From positions 50,001-114,000 of the forward strand of contig JABMCL010000307.1 in assembly GCA_018857735.1 (NCBI GenBank): a stretch of DNA of 64,000 bases. The letters run 5' to 3'. The notes beneath the pieces were generated by a model. The model had not been told where the DNA came from. It saw only the letters and a program-made list of their open reading frames with translations, and did no database searches. How positions within the stretch are numbered: the first letter of the stretch is position 1; every line of letters begins with the position of its first letter. Of the stretch, positions 1 through 11,749 are shown in pieces. Made by a program: the position numbers and the translations under genes. This DNA is from Alviniconcha marisindica (lineage: Eukaryota; Mollusca; Gastropoda; Provannidae).

Positions 1-1110
1 ATAGCGGATTCAGTGTGGTTGGAGAAATCCTGCGCACACTAGCCAGCTCCACTCTCCGACACATTCCTTACTGCTAGAGCGCTATCACCGATAGCCGATT
101 TCGCAACACAAAAAGCACAGTCAAGGCGTGTTGTTGAAGGCCGTGTACTCAGTCACAATTCTAAGGTCAAAGTAAAGGCATTACTTGAAGCGGTACACTT
201 CCGACATTTTTGAAGTCACAACAGGTTGCATTTGCATGACAGAAAGAAAGCTATTCGTCACGGAGTAAGAGTACGCCTATTTATTGCAGGGTTTTACTGC
301 TTCTTGAAGTTCTCTGGAGTCATGACTTGTGAACACATGTCCAGTTGAAGGCTCGGGTGATTAATTTTGTGAAGCGTTGGTATTGCATTGAATGTGTGAA
401 GGGGTGAGGAAGGGTTGTCTGCTTCGTTTTTACAGGTTGGACATTCCAGTGATATACTGCTTTTGGTAAGAGGGTGGAACTATACTGTAGCGTGCTCACT
501 GCAAGTCACAAAATGCAGTCCACATACAGTGATGTAGTTTTGTGGTTTAAAATGTTCTTCATGATATTTACTTTTCAGTTTCAGTCTTATGTGTGCTTCT
601 GTGCGCTCAAAGGAAAATCGTGCTAGTTGACAAATAACTGTCAAAAAATCATGAAATGTATACTTGAGAGCCACTCTCGCTCTGTATTTGTTTTGCCTTG
701 TTTGTTTTGCTTCTGAACCTCCTGTCTTAATCTCTTCATTTTTAGTCTTACTTGATATTTAGTGCCAATTACCTACATGGACCCGGCTTAACATGGGACG
801 TGAACTGATTTGATCAAGTCGGTCGGTCGTATCTTTTTTTCTTTTTTCTTTTTTAAAAATCTTCACCATACTAGACATACAACGGCAACATAAATATAGA
901 CACATATACCACACAACGACTATTAGGTATGTGAGTACATAATCTCAGTAAGGACAGGTCAAAATGACTGGAACACTCACAAGAAGGCATAACATATAAA
1001 GCCAGAACAAACAGACAACAAACAAAAACCAGATACATTAATTCATCTTGCACTTTGACGAGACAGATGGAAAGAGAGAGGGGGTGGGACAGAGAGGTAA
1101 GGGAGGTGGG
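1..1110. other. No recognisable gene
   Basis: AT-rich sequence with only short stop-interrupted reading frames. I see no splice-bounded coding signal, RNA gene or mobile-element motif here. It leads into a long (GA)n tract. Confidence 0.5.
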
Positions 1111-1250
<140 letters not shown>

Positions 1251-1338
1251 TACACATATATGCTATCTGTCAAGTGTGTCAATAAGTATCATCAAAGGAC
1301 TTAACACTTAATAGCAAAGCCGGTTAAAAACAAAAGAC

Positions 1339-2600
1339 TCATGAAAGGAGTGAGCTGTACAGCATCCTGTCAGCATAAAATTTGTTTGGTCTGCCATTTA
1401 ACGTGTAATAATATTTCTCCAGAATATCTCTGTTCTTCAAAAATCTAATAAAAACATTTAGGTGTGGGATGGTACCATGCAGCTTTGAGATGAAAATGTT
1501 GTGTTTAGCTATAAGGATACACAAATCCAGTATTCTGTCAGTGACCATATTCACTTTACTGCCAATAATAAGCTCTTTTGAAAATATTATATCAGTACAA
1601 TGTGTTAAGTTGGTATGAAGACATCCCTGCACATCAAACCAGTAGTCTTGGATTTTGGGGCAGTCCCAAAACAGGTGTAATAAAATTTCTTCGGCACCTT
1701 TTGCAGAAGAAACAGACAGGTGAATCTACAAGCTGTCGCTGAAATAAGAAGCGGCCAGTGGGTAGCAAGTTATATAGCAATTTGTACTGGAACCATATGA
1801 GACATTTCTCGTGTGTACTCCTGAAGATTTTATCAAAGACTGCCTTAGTATCAGTTTCAATAGCAAGGACTATGCTCCATTTTCATATGTACTTTGGTAT
1901 ATCACCAATCTTGACAAGGCAAGAATGAATACCTTTAACACTATCTATACAAATCTCTCTACACAAACACACCAATAACAAAATGTTCTTTTACATCCAA
2001 ACCTTATCTTCTTTGATAACACTTGACTGCATTCAATATCCCTTCATACAAGAAAATGTCAGTCCTGACATTGTGAAATTTTGCTTTAAATTAACTGTAG
2101 GAAAGGTATCCATGTGGACCAAGAATGTGTCCTAGGGAAACAACGCCACAGTTCTGCCAGTTTCTAATATATATAACCCTTTTTCCTCTGCATATATTAA
2201 CATTATAATGCAGACATTCTGACACAAATCATCAAAAGCTACAGGCAGATTTGTTTAAAGATTTTTTTGGTAGTGTTTGAATACATGAAACCAAAAAGGG
2301 TTTTTAACTCTTTGCATGATTATATTGGTAAATTAACCACCTCGTTGTTTTACATTCTGAATCAGTGAACACATTACTTGTAAGATTTTTGAAAGTTTTT
2401 CATCATCATGTAGAGTACGTTTAAGCCAACTAATTTTTAATGCAGACAGAAACGTTTCGTATCAACCATTTTCGAACAACCAGCTTCATAGATTTGACAC
2501 ACACCAGATCTTTTATTTGGTCATTTTTACCATTCCAAAGAAAATTATACAAAAGCTTACGCAATTCCTTCAAAACCCTCTTCAGAATCAGGAAGGTTTA
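1339..2600 (-). pseudogene. L1/Tx1-like LINE relic (ORF2 C-terminal part)
   Basis: Read on the minus strand, the sequence encodes pieces typical of the region after the reverse transcriptase in L1/Tx1-type LINEs. They appear in the expected order: a segment with NFLWNGKNDQIK (about 2540-2500), a segment ending WFQYKLLYNLLPTGRFLF (about 1800-1745), then ILLHLFWDCPKIQDYW (about 1685-1640), and a last open stretch of 97 codons (1632-1339). In-frame stops, for example just before the HLFWDC segment, and frame changes show that it is dead. The reverse transcriptase core and endonuclease are missing, as expected for a 5'-truncated insertion. The clade call rests on these motifs alone. Confidence 0.75.
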
Positions 2601-2980
2601 TCAGTAAGTGGGTTCTTTCGGAAATGACTGAAGATTTTGTTACTCTTATCCTTCGAAAGGGGGTAAGATTGTTTCTGGACAGGCATTTAGTACGCCGTAT
2701 CATTAACCGCGTTGGGGCAGCGGTGCCTTCTTACACTGACATGTCATAAATGGTTGCTGCTATAATTATACTACATGAGTTGTGCCTGTTTATGTGTGTT
2801 AATGCAAGTATAGTGTCTGTGTACCTGCGTGTTTAGTGTGAATATGTCTGTTGACCGACTTTCGTCTATGCTTATATCGAAAAAAAGAAAAAGAAATAAT
2901 TTTCATTATTTTTACTTATTAAGAAAATGAAATATTTGGACTTCTAAATTTTCTTTTTTGGTGTATTTTATTTACTACCG

Positions 2981-2982
<2 letters not shown>

Positions 2983-3047
<65 letters not shown>

Positions 3048-3118
3048 TTTGTGTGTGTGTGTATGGAGCCCGTCTGATGGAATTACCCCTTATGGGATGA
3101 ATAAAGTGTGATTGAACT
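2983..3118 (+). repeat. (TC)n microsatellite plus dispersed 3'-tail repeat
   Basis: (TC)n at 2983-3042, then a motif containing CTTATGGGATGAATAAAGTG and TTGAACTGA. The same GGGATGA(A)TAAAGTG...TTGAACTGA ending recurs at 41225-41300, 54307-54380, 54970-55048 and, diverged, 57405-57485. It looks like the 3' tail of a dispersed retroelement with a built-in AATAAA-type signal. Confidence 0.6.
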
Positions 3119-3300
3119 GAAAAGATTACGACAGACAAGTTCTGCCTTTGTGCTCCTCATCAGCTGTCCATTTTCCTTCAAAGAGACTTTTAACATTTTA
3201 ATTTTGATCGGGTGAAACAATGGCACACGTCGCTGTTGGACGGCGGCGAGAGACGTCCCAGTCGGCAAGGGACGATACTCATACCAAACCTCCGGATTCA
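3116..3300 (-). repeat. Dispersed repeat, inverted partner of 42783-42965
   Basis: The reverse complement of this stretch matches 42783-42965 over about 180 bp, including CCTTGCCGACTGGGACGTCT and ACAAAGGCAGAACTTGT. The minus-strand reading frame here (WYEYRPLPTGTSLAAVQQRR) is only partly kept in the other copy, so a coding origin is possible but unproven. Family not recognised. Confidence 0.6.
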
Positions 3301-3349
3301 CACACACACACACAAACGCACATACCCCCCCCCCCCCCCCAAGCTCGCA

Positions 3350-3382
<33 letters not shown>

Positions 3383-3395
3383 CACACACACACGC
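3297..3395. repeat. (CA)n microsatellite with C-run
   Basis: CA repeats interrupted by a run of about 14 C. Non-coding; short frames across it on both strands are artefacts. Confidence 0.9.
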
Positions 3396-3725
3396 CGAGG
3401 TTCATTTCATGGTTCGTTTGCTCCTGCCATCTTGAGTGGGCGATGCAACTGCATTTTTGTCTTGTTTCGCTTGTTGGCGCCTAGCGCCAAAGTCTACACT
3501 ATCACAATTCGATGCTTTCCAAGCCAGGGAGCTCTTGTCCAGAAGCAGGAGAGGTTTTGAAAATAATTTTGTTTGATTTCATTCTTTCAGACACTTCAAA
3601 CTGCATGAACCGTGGGAAGAGGTAGCGGTGTGGAATAACTCGGAATTGTACACAGGACCACAGACACATGCAAGCGTCAAGCACCTTGAAGATTACTCAG
3701 AAATATCAGGCACAATAAACTAAAT

Positions 3726-6503
3726 ATGGATCATCGCAGAACGGCAGAGGAAGACGAAACGCCTGAATTGCTTTGTGATGGAAAGCAGCACCCTGACATT
3801 CGGCTGGAAAAGAAACAATCTGACAAACCACTGAAAGACAACGCGTCTCGCCAAGCTGTTGAACACGAACTTCCGGAAGACGACACGAAAGATGAAACAA
3901 CTCCAGCAGCATTTGGCTCAGACTTTAACTTTTCGCAAGAAAAAGACAGCACGGGAAAGCAACGTCCAAGGGAGAATAAAAAGCTCGCAGAATCGGGCAA
4001 ATCGAAGGGCACAAAGGAAAACGAAGAAGGCAAAGCAGACAATCAACAAATTGTCGACCCAGCTGTCGTTGCGAAAGATGATGGATGCAGTCCAGACAAG
4101 AAACCGCCAACGGCATGTCAACAATCGGAAGATGAGGACACTGACGACTGTTCTTCATCAATGGATGACCTGCAATCATTTCTCGACGCAGAACGTCCTT
4201 GTGAAAACACGGGCGTACAAACGAAAATTTGTTCTGCTGAGGCTAACGTCTACTGCGGCAGTGCAATTGAAGCGGCCACAGACGTCGCCACAGAAGATGC
4301 TCATCCAAGAACTAGGCCAACTCTGTTTCGCTCAATATCCGAAACAGGGACCGTGTCTACTGCTAAGCTACCCCAAGAACATACCTGGCGTGACAACCGG
4401 TCTTCCGAAGACGACGCCGACTCCGACTCCGAGGCTTCCTTCTTGACTTCGACGTTGAAAGCAAACAATTCTCGTCTCGTCGAAAAGAAAGCGCGTAAAA
4501 AACTTTATGTGAGATCACTGCCAGTGAAAAGGCCACACACCAAAGGCATCGATAATGACACAAGGCCGAGGAGATCACCCCGCTCCCGTTCAAGCCTCGA
4601 CCCTCTTGTCTCAGAGACTTCGTCATCTGACGACAGCGATTCAAGCTCCAGCCAGAGCGAAGAAAACTCCGCAGCGAATGCTGAACGTCATTCAGGTTAT
4701 CATTTCCGCAACCGCTTCAAAAGGAAACGCGAGCCTGACAATGAACCAGACCCATGTCCACGGGGCAGCCACAGCCGTGACAACAACCAGGGCCCTGAGA
4801 CGCCCTGCGAAGGAGAAGAAGAAAGAGATGTAGGTCTGCGTGGAACAGCTGGTGCCAGAATCAGCACATCTCTTACTGCATCATCTGCACCTCACACAAA
4901 GTCATTGCCACAAGTCTGCCTAACATCAAAGCGCGGTCAGGAGCCAGGTGAAAGGTCACTGACTGATACCGGACAAGCATCTGGTCCACATGTCACTCCT
5001 TCGGACCAGCACAGCACACTAAGCAGCCAAGGCTGTGCGGAGCTGGCGAATATGCACCAGAACGCGGAAGAGCAGGAAAGGGGATATGAAAACGTGCTTG
5101 AACAACCCAACGCAGGCCAAAGAGATCAACGCAGCAGACTTTCACAACCTCTACAGCACCCAGACTGTAATGCCTCTGACCTCCCAGGGAATGATTTGTC
5201 TGAAGGAGAGGAGGGGGAACCTCCAAACGCTTCAGAAACAGCAACTTCCACCATGCGGCTGACGCAATGCACACAAAGCCATTTTTTTCAGAAACAAAGA
5301 TCGTCGTCTGCCGTTGCTGGGGATGAATCCCCTACCTCGAGTCGGGGCATCCGAAATCCAAACGGCTTTGGAGAAGAAGGAGCAAGAGCCACGCAGACGT
5401 CGGAGACTGGTCCCCCAGCCCAGGTAGTAGAGCAAGTTCCTGTTGATGTCCAAAATCTCGACGGGCCGCCAGACGGACCGTCGGACCTGTCTGGAGATCG
5501 TCAAGTGACGCCAAGACTTCCACTGGACACCGCAGATGACCAACCGCCGGCTCAAGATCGGCCCCCGCCCCAAGCCACAGAGAGCAGGGATGACACGGCG
5601 AGACTGTCTGGGGAAGCGGGCACCACCGGACGTCCACACGGACAAGCAGCACCGGGCCCTCAACGCTTCAACTCCCGTAAGCCCCTGATCGCCGACGCGG
5701 TGCACCTCAGACCGATCCGACGGCGAGGTGCAAGAGGCCCAGACGTCCTAGTGCAGAGGTCCTTGGGTGCGTGTGCACCTCCGAGGTACCCTAGAAATGC
5801 GTACCCCTCGACTGTGGACCTGCACAGCTACTTCGTTGACATGTGTTGTAGACTGGACAGACAGAGAGGTGAGTCAGTATGGCACAGCTAGGTTGGAACG
5901 AATGAAGGGATGAATGAATGACATCAGTGTGGTGATCATTTTTGTAGGCTACTCGTTCTTAAAAGCGGATGTCCAGTCTGTGGCCCTCGATCCCAACTTA
6001 TATGTCTTTTTTCTTCTCAGCTCTCGCCATCAATACTGCAGTAAACGTGTGTTGTTTTAAAGCTGAAATCAAATAAGCAACTACTTTTAATGCGAAGAAT
6101 AATCATCTCAAAGAGCACTCTAGTCAAGGTGTTAGCTATAGTTCAAGTCTGCTGATAAGTGCCCCCGGCCCCCCAACCCTCCGGGCGGAAAACAGCAAGT
6201 TACTTACTACTTACCCCCCTCTTCCCGCCCAGTATATGTATGGTTCCCAGGACCAGTGAATCACAAACCTTACTGGTCCGACTTAAAACAAAATCTGAAA
6301 CAAGAATGACTGCTAGCGTTCTAGAATAAGATCCAAAGACATAAAATGTTCAAAAGAACGCTTATTTATTATGACACAATGAGAAACAATTAACTGTGTG
6401 TCTGTGTCATAATAAATAAGCGTTCTTTTGAAACTTTTATGTGTTTGGTCGGGTCCGCCATGATTTTCACTGGTCCGCAGAAACGAGCAAACTACCAATG
6501 AAG

Positions 6504-6568
<65 letters not shown>

Positions 6569-7595
6569 ATATCATGGGGACTGTTTTTTATAGAACCCAT
6601 TTTCCTGTGTTGTCGTCGTCGATTGTGTGCTGTGTTGGAAGTCGTCACTTGAGACAGCCGCTGCCCTTTGCTCGGTAACCTTTTTAGGGATATGGGCCAC
6701 AGATATCAAGACATATGTGTGCTATGGCATGAGAAAACGCTTGACATATCTGGAGAAAAATAAGTGGTCCGGTGGACCAGTGGAAAGAAGAGTTCTGCCG
6801 GTCCGCTGCCAATTTTAGTAGTTACGGACCACCGGACAATGTGTATTTCGATTCCGGCAAAATATTAAACTATTATACAGCATACTGGGTTTGTACATTA
6901 GACGTAATTGACGGGGCATTTTTAAGGTAAACTCCTTAACTGTACTGTTTTGTCTTGATGTAGTCTACTCTTTGAATAATAATTAAACAAATGCTTTAAG
7001 AAAGGGTTTTGTGGATGTGCAGAAATTTTTATGCAACGTCCCCTCTGCGGAGAACCCGGAGGTATTCAGAAAAAAAGAAGAAGCAAAGATAGAGATACAC
7101 TATTATTTTTTAACACCCAGTCATTTTTTTAAAGCCTGGATCATGACTTTGCCACCTAGCAGGAAAATTTACCTTTCTCAATTCGAAACCCTGATATAAC
7201 CGTCATGGTTGACTGGGTGTAAAAAAAAAAAAAAACATACACCAAGCTCCTTTCTCATTCTGCCTTCCTAGACTTTCAACGTCAATTTTTTTAAATACGC
7301 TTCAATCATAAAGCGATGTGTCATAACGGTGAAAACCAGCCTTTATTTGTAATTTGATGGTTTGTGTTTTGTTCTCCTCAGCAGCAGACCTACAAACCGT
7401 GACACGCGAAATTCGCCATGCGGACAGATTGCGCTGTCTCCCTGGAGAGCGACAGGTACGGTATGAAGTGCCAGCTACACCCAGAGTTCGAGTGGTGGGG
7501 GTGGATCTTGTTTTATACTTACAGTACACACCAGCTAGTGAGAACAGAAGAGACTGAGATAATGGGTACGTGTAGTTTGAAACTAATTTTGATTA

Positions 7596-7672
<77 letters not shown>

Positions 7673-8427
7673 TGCGTGCGTGCGCTCGTGTGTGTATTTT
7701 AAAGAGAGAGTTGGTGGAATGACGGTAGAAGTGAGAAAGACAAAGAGACAGAAAGAGACTAAGACAGGGTATAATATATAGACAGAAAAAAAGGGGGTAG
7801 GGTGGCGGATATGCTTTGGATACAATTTTAGATATTAAATTTTGTTGTTGCAGGTTTTCCCAAGTAACGACGAACCTGCTCCACATAACCAGACTCTCAT
7901 CGAACTGATTCGTGGCCGATTCAGTAAGACTCCAAGTTTAGCAAAACCCTTCCCTCCTCCTTTTCCCTCTCTCTCTCTCTCCGTCCCACTCTCCCCTCCC
8001 CCTTCCCTCCTCTCTCCCCCCCCCCCCCTCTCACTCCCTCCGCCCCCCCCTCTCTCTCTCTCTCACCTGAATTCACCTTTTACCTTTTTACGCAGTTGAC
8101 TGGTCTCTAAAAACCGAAAACAAATATATTTCTTTTTCTTTCTCATCGAGACGTGCGCCTTTGTAAGGCTTTTCCCCCATGCACAGTTCTGTGTAACCTG
8201 ACCAAGAACCAGTGATTTTCAGTTGTGGTTTTTTGTTTTGTTTGTTTTTTACAGGGAGTCAGTACCCTGAGGAATCGCTCGACACCTGCCTGGGCTGTGG
8301 CGCTGACCGCGCTGACAGCGTGCTGTTCAACTGCCACTGCGTCGTGTGTCACAGGTGTGCCAGGCAACTGGAACACTGTCCCGTCTGCGGCCTTCCGGTC
8401 CTGAGCTTCCTCACAATCGGGGATTGA
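3726..8427 (+). CDS. RING-finger protein with long disordered N-terminus (putative E3 ubiquitin ligase), 4 exons
   Basis: Exons 3726-5868, 7382-7455, 7854-7923 and 8255-8427 join to 819 codons plus TGA. Borders are GTGAGT, GTACGG and GTAAGA donors and CAG acceptors; phases 1, 0 and 1 are all compatible. The start has A at -3 and G at +4. Exon 1 encodes about 714 residues of low-complexity, Glu/Ser/Asp-rich protein with a Ser-Asp cluster at residues 286-316 and a basic RFKRKREP (329-336), a likely nuclear signal. The last exon carries a RING finger, C-x2-C-x11-C-H-C-x2-C-x2-C-x6-C-x2-C, close in layout to the C-terminal RINGs of IAP and MDM2 proteins, followed by a 12-residue tail. Function as an E3 ligase is inferred from the RING alone; substrate unknown. 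No SWIB or BIR domain is visible, so neither MDM2 nor IAP should be claimed. Intron 1 holds a fold-back palindrome and a (GA)n tract. Confidence 0.75.
6333..6448. repeat. Fold-back inverted repeat, about 46-bp arms
   Basis: Arms 6333-6378 and 6403-6448 are reverse complements with about three mismatches; the inner 30 bp (6349-6378 against 6403-6432) are perfect. The 24-bp spacer includes GAGAAACAATTAACTGTG. There is no flanking target-site duplication or transposon end that I recognise, so a template-switch origin is as likely as a MITE. Confidence 0.85.
7145..7240 (+). mobile_element. SINE 3'-end fragment
   Basis: It ends with GATATAACCGTCATGGTTGACTG, then GGTGTAAAA and an A-run. The same GGTTGACTGGGCGTAAAA-type ending is at 21921-21960 (plus), 16213-16250 (minus) and 56369-56395 (minus). 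Such endings are typical of molluscan SINE tails; the 5' part is not visible. Confidence 0.55.
7595..7693. repeat. (TG)n microsatellite
   Basis: Long TG run inside intron 2 of the RING gene, ending in TGCGTGCG variants. Confidence 0.95.
7945..8066. repeat. Polypyrimidine tract
   Basis: Almost pure C/T over about 120 bp in intron 3 of the RING gene. It is a low-complexity tract; the Ser/Pro/Leu reading frame across it is not a gene. Confidence 0.8.
8255..8427 (+). CDS. Terminal exon: C-terminal RING finger
   Basis: The acceptor TTTTTTACAG precedes it. The frame continues from the exon ending at 7923 (phase 1). It encodes CLGC, then NCHCVVCHRC, then EHCPVC and the tail GLPVLSFLTIGD before TGA. 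Compared with the IAP RING, one residue is missing between the third Cys and the His, so the fourth zinc ligand may be either that His or the next Cys. A tail this short after the last Cys pair is typical of dimerising C-terminal RINGs. Confidence 0.8.
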
Positions 8428-8765
8428 TGCTCGCTGTCGCGACACGCAGCCAGTGGCGCCTGAGTGACCACCTTGCCTGGACTTTCATTAGAATCGATTT
8501 GATACTCTCTTGAAATCGATTTAGTAATGTTATACGTAGTCTGCTATGTGCGGCGTTGTTTTGATTTCAGTTCTGTCCTTAGATTTGGTTTGGTTGATGA
8601 TGCAGTTGGTGGTGGTGGCTATGACAGTGAAGTACTTCTTGAAATAGATTAAACAGTGTCATAAAGTAACAATAATAATGATGTTAATGCACTCTTTTAT
8701 GTGCTATTTCTCCAGTTTAGAGTGCATGGCCCATTACAAAGCAAAGAACACAAACACAGTCAAAC

Positions 8766-8892
8766 TTCTGCGTGCACACACAAACACACACACACACACA
8801 CACACATACACACACACACGCATGCACGCACACAAACACGCACGCACGCACGCACACAAACACACGCACGCACGCACACAAACACACAGAGT
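8766..8892. repeat. (CA)n/(CACG)n compound microsatellite
   Basis: CA repeats with CACGCACG and ACAAACAC variants, downstream of the RING gene stop. It may lie in the 3' UTR; no AATAAA is obvious between 8428 and here. Confidence 0.85.
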
Positions 8893-8959
8893 CAAGAGGA
8901 CAGCTTGAAGAGGTGAGATTTCAAAGATGGTTTGAAAGATGTTAGTGTGTTTGATGATC

Positions 8960-9178
8960 TAACTTTGAAAGGGAGACTATAAATAGTAACGGTATAAAAC
9001 ATCTGTAAAATAATTCACATACATCAGAGGACCTGAGTTACTGATAGAATCTTAACCAGCTCAGTAGAATGGCAACTAGCAAAAACTGTCGATTTACCAT
9101 ATTTATGATGAAATAAACTCCCTCTCCTCCCTCTTTCTCCACCTATCTGCCCCCCTCTCCGTCTCCTCGACCCCACCT
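8960..9178 (+). repeat. Dispersed repeat family D, copy 1
   Basis: The inverted partner is at 18296-18510. Shared parts include TAGTAACGGTATAAAACATC, GAGTTACTGATAGAATCTT and a pyrimidine-rich end with CCCTCTCCTCC. Family not recognised; no coding potential. Confidence 0.65.
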
Positions 9179-9580
9179 TTTGCATGTTTGATGTGTAAAA
9201 TCTTTCACTGTGTTTCGCTACAGACTTTTCTGCCTGAAAGGTCACGTTCGCTATCAGTCTGGCTCCGTTTTCTTCTTCTGATTTAAACTTCTAAATGGAG
9301 TTCCTTTATTTTACTGGTTAGAAAAAGCCTGTTGTGCGTATGGCGATTAACAGGGTCAACTTTTCTGTTTAATATTACGTGAAAAGCCGGACAGCTCCGT
9401 GTTTAGCTTTGGTTCAACTTTTCCTTAAATAATCCTCTGACGTATTCTATTTTGCACTGTTAACAGATCTAGAGGATAATGTAAATTTTTCTTTTTTATA
9501 AATTCAGTGTAAGACCAGACTAAGAAATTATAATACGAAGCGCTGTTTTTCGGTACACTGTGAACTGTCGTTTCGTAGTC

Positions 9581-9857
9581 TTTGCATAGGTTTACTGGAT
9601 GGTTTTGAGCTTACTTATTATTTGTATAGGTTTACTGCATGGTTTTGAGCTTACTTATTATTTGTATAGGTTTACTGCATGGTTTCGAGCTTACTTATTA
9701 TTTGTATAGGTTTACTCCATGGGTTTGAGCTTACTTATTATTTGTATAGGTTTACCACATGGTTTTGAGCTTACTTATTATTTGTATAGGTATACTCCAT
9801 GGGTTTGAGCTTACTTATTATTTGTATAGGTTTACTCCATGGGTTTGAGCTTACTTA
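9581..9857. repeat. 40-bp minisatellite, about 7 copies
   Basis: Head-to-tail copies of a 40-bp unit beginning TTTGTATAGGTTTACTNCAT, with start points 9581, 9621, 9661, 9701, 9741, 9781 and 9821 (last partial). Differences are single bases, so the array is young. Confidence 0.95.
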
Positions 9858-10426
9858 CAGACGGAAGAGGTACGGACGAGACAACCAGATAAAGTTTATA
9901 AACTCAATAAACACGCATAGTAACGGAATATATGTCAATAATTATATAATTTACAAGTGACAACTATAATGATGATCGCGTGCCGGTTATGCATGATATA
10001 TTCCTTATATATACACTTACATAATTTTTCTTTTCTTTGGTTTAAACAAAAATTTATTCATTCATCGTAATCATAAGCTCAACAAATAAGTACAGGAAAC
10101 ACAAAAGCAATATGCTTATTTGAGTGTTACCTATAGATAAAATGATAATCACCACAGACATTTACGATGGCAAGATGGCAAATTGTTGTCAAAACGTCAG
10201 AGGCAACAAAACCAACAAAGACCAAAATGACAACAAAAACAAACAAAACAAAAAACAAAACAATAGCAACAAAACGGGAGGAGGGGGTGGGGGTTAAAAA
10301 AGCAAATAACTAACCGAATGGTCTAGTAATGTTGCATAATTATTGATCTGAGAGAGAGAGGGAGAGGATTAAAACGTGTACTTCTTCGCTTGTATCATAA
10401 ACAAATTTTGGCAGACCTTTACAGAT

Positions 10427-11437
10427 TTACAAGCGGTCGGTTTGGCGCAGAAAGTCGTGGACTATAGCAAATATTTTCTTATTAGTTTCTAAATGTAGCT
10501 GGTCGTTTCCAAACAGAAGTGTGTTGATATTTCTTTCATTCTCATCTAGTTTATTAATGGTTTTATTTCTAATACTATTATAAAGGGGACAATGTAGTAA
10601 GAAATGCTCTGATGTTTCTGCTGTATATCCGCATGAACATATAGGGTCTTCTAACAGGTGGCGTCTGAATAAGTCATAATTTAAATCGCTAATAACAAGT
10701 CGAAGTCTACAATGCTTAACTTGTTCCTTTCTAGAACCAAAATAATAATATATAGGAACCACAGTGTCATTCGTTGACAAATATCTTTTCAGCAGACTAA
10801 TTGAAGGATTTGTTTGTATAGTTTGAGGTAATGTGTTCCACAGTTGGGTAGTTGACGGAATGAATGAATTTGCATATAGTTCTGTTTTGTGAGCGGGAAT
10901 GACTCTTTCATGTGGTCGTCTGCGATGATACGGGTTTGTTGTTGAAACTAGAGGTGGTACTAAGTTCGATAGGTATCCGGGGCATAGGTAATTAATCATT
11001 TTGTGAAACATTAATAGCTTGTGACGTTTTCGTCTTTCTTTTAGTGTGCAAAATCCAGATTCTTTATACAACTTTTCGTGGCTTGTTCCTCTAACAGCTC
11101 CTAAAATAATTCTTATAGCTTCCAAATGCAGGTTTTCGAGCATGTTTGAAAGTGTTCCAGTACAATTATCCCAAACAATGTCGGCGTAGTCAAACTGTGG
11201 CAATATAAAGGATTTGTACATAGTATCCAAGGCTTTTCTGCATAACTTGTACTTAAAGGAACGTAAACATGAAATAAGAAGGGTTGCTTTTCTAATAATA
11301 CTGTTTATATGTTTTTCCCATTTGCAGTTACTTTGAAAAATTAGACCTAAGTGTTTGTGACATTCCTTGTCTTCGAGAACAATATTTCCAAATGACAGTG
11401 GGTAAACTGGATGGTTGTCTTTCTTAAATGTTAACAA
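10427..11437 (-). pseudogene. LINE ORF2 C-terminal fragment (Jockey/CR1-like), 5'-truncated
   Basis: This 336-codon open frame begins just after the reverse-transcriptase active site. It contains HKHLGLIFQSNCKWEKHI, then RKALDTMYKSFILPQFDYAD, and ends with a Cys/His cluster CSCGYTAETSEHFLLHCPLY, the usual tail of this LINE type. It is clearly the same family as the plus-strand copy at 11750-14929 (for example VRGTSHEKLYKESGF here, VRGTSHQKLYTESGF there). The catalytic RT and endonuclease are missing, so it is a 5'-truncated, non-autonomous copy. Its frame is unbroken, unlike its neighbour's. Its 3' side runs into an AC-rich tail around 10200-10290. Confidence 0.85.
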
Positions 11438-11749
11438 TTCAGTTTTTTTTTACATAATGACAGTAGGTATCTCTTTATATAGGGCTAGGGTGGGAAGATT
11501 CCATGACAGTGCGGCCCAGTTGTCAGTTTTTAAACTAGCGTTTATTTCTGCCTCAGAAATATGGCCGTTTTTAGTATTATATCTGGAAGGTAGCAGAAGC
11601 ATTAATGTTGCACTGATACTATTCATGTTGTTAAATAATAATCAAGCATCCAACGACCTGCATACATACAAGGACCGAAATGAGACCTCTGCAACGTTTA
11701 CGCCTGATTATTCATATGTAGGTACCCGCAAACAAGTCCCCGACATAAA

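Larger units (their letters stand above)
5869..7381 (+). other. Intron 1 of the RING gene
   Basis: No coding signal. It contains a near-perfect inverted repeat (6333-6448), a (GA)n tract (about 6504-6564) and a SINE 3' end with poly-A (7145-7240). Confidence 0.65.

Noticed and set aside
3859..4446. A 195-codon frame within exon 1 of the RING gene
   Set aside because: It is an overlapping shadow of the 721-codon frame, which alone joins the downstream exons in phase.
3726..8427. Naming the RING gene MDM2 or an IAP
   Set aside because: Only the RING resembles those families; no p53-binding (SWIB) or BIR domain can be seen.
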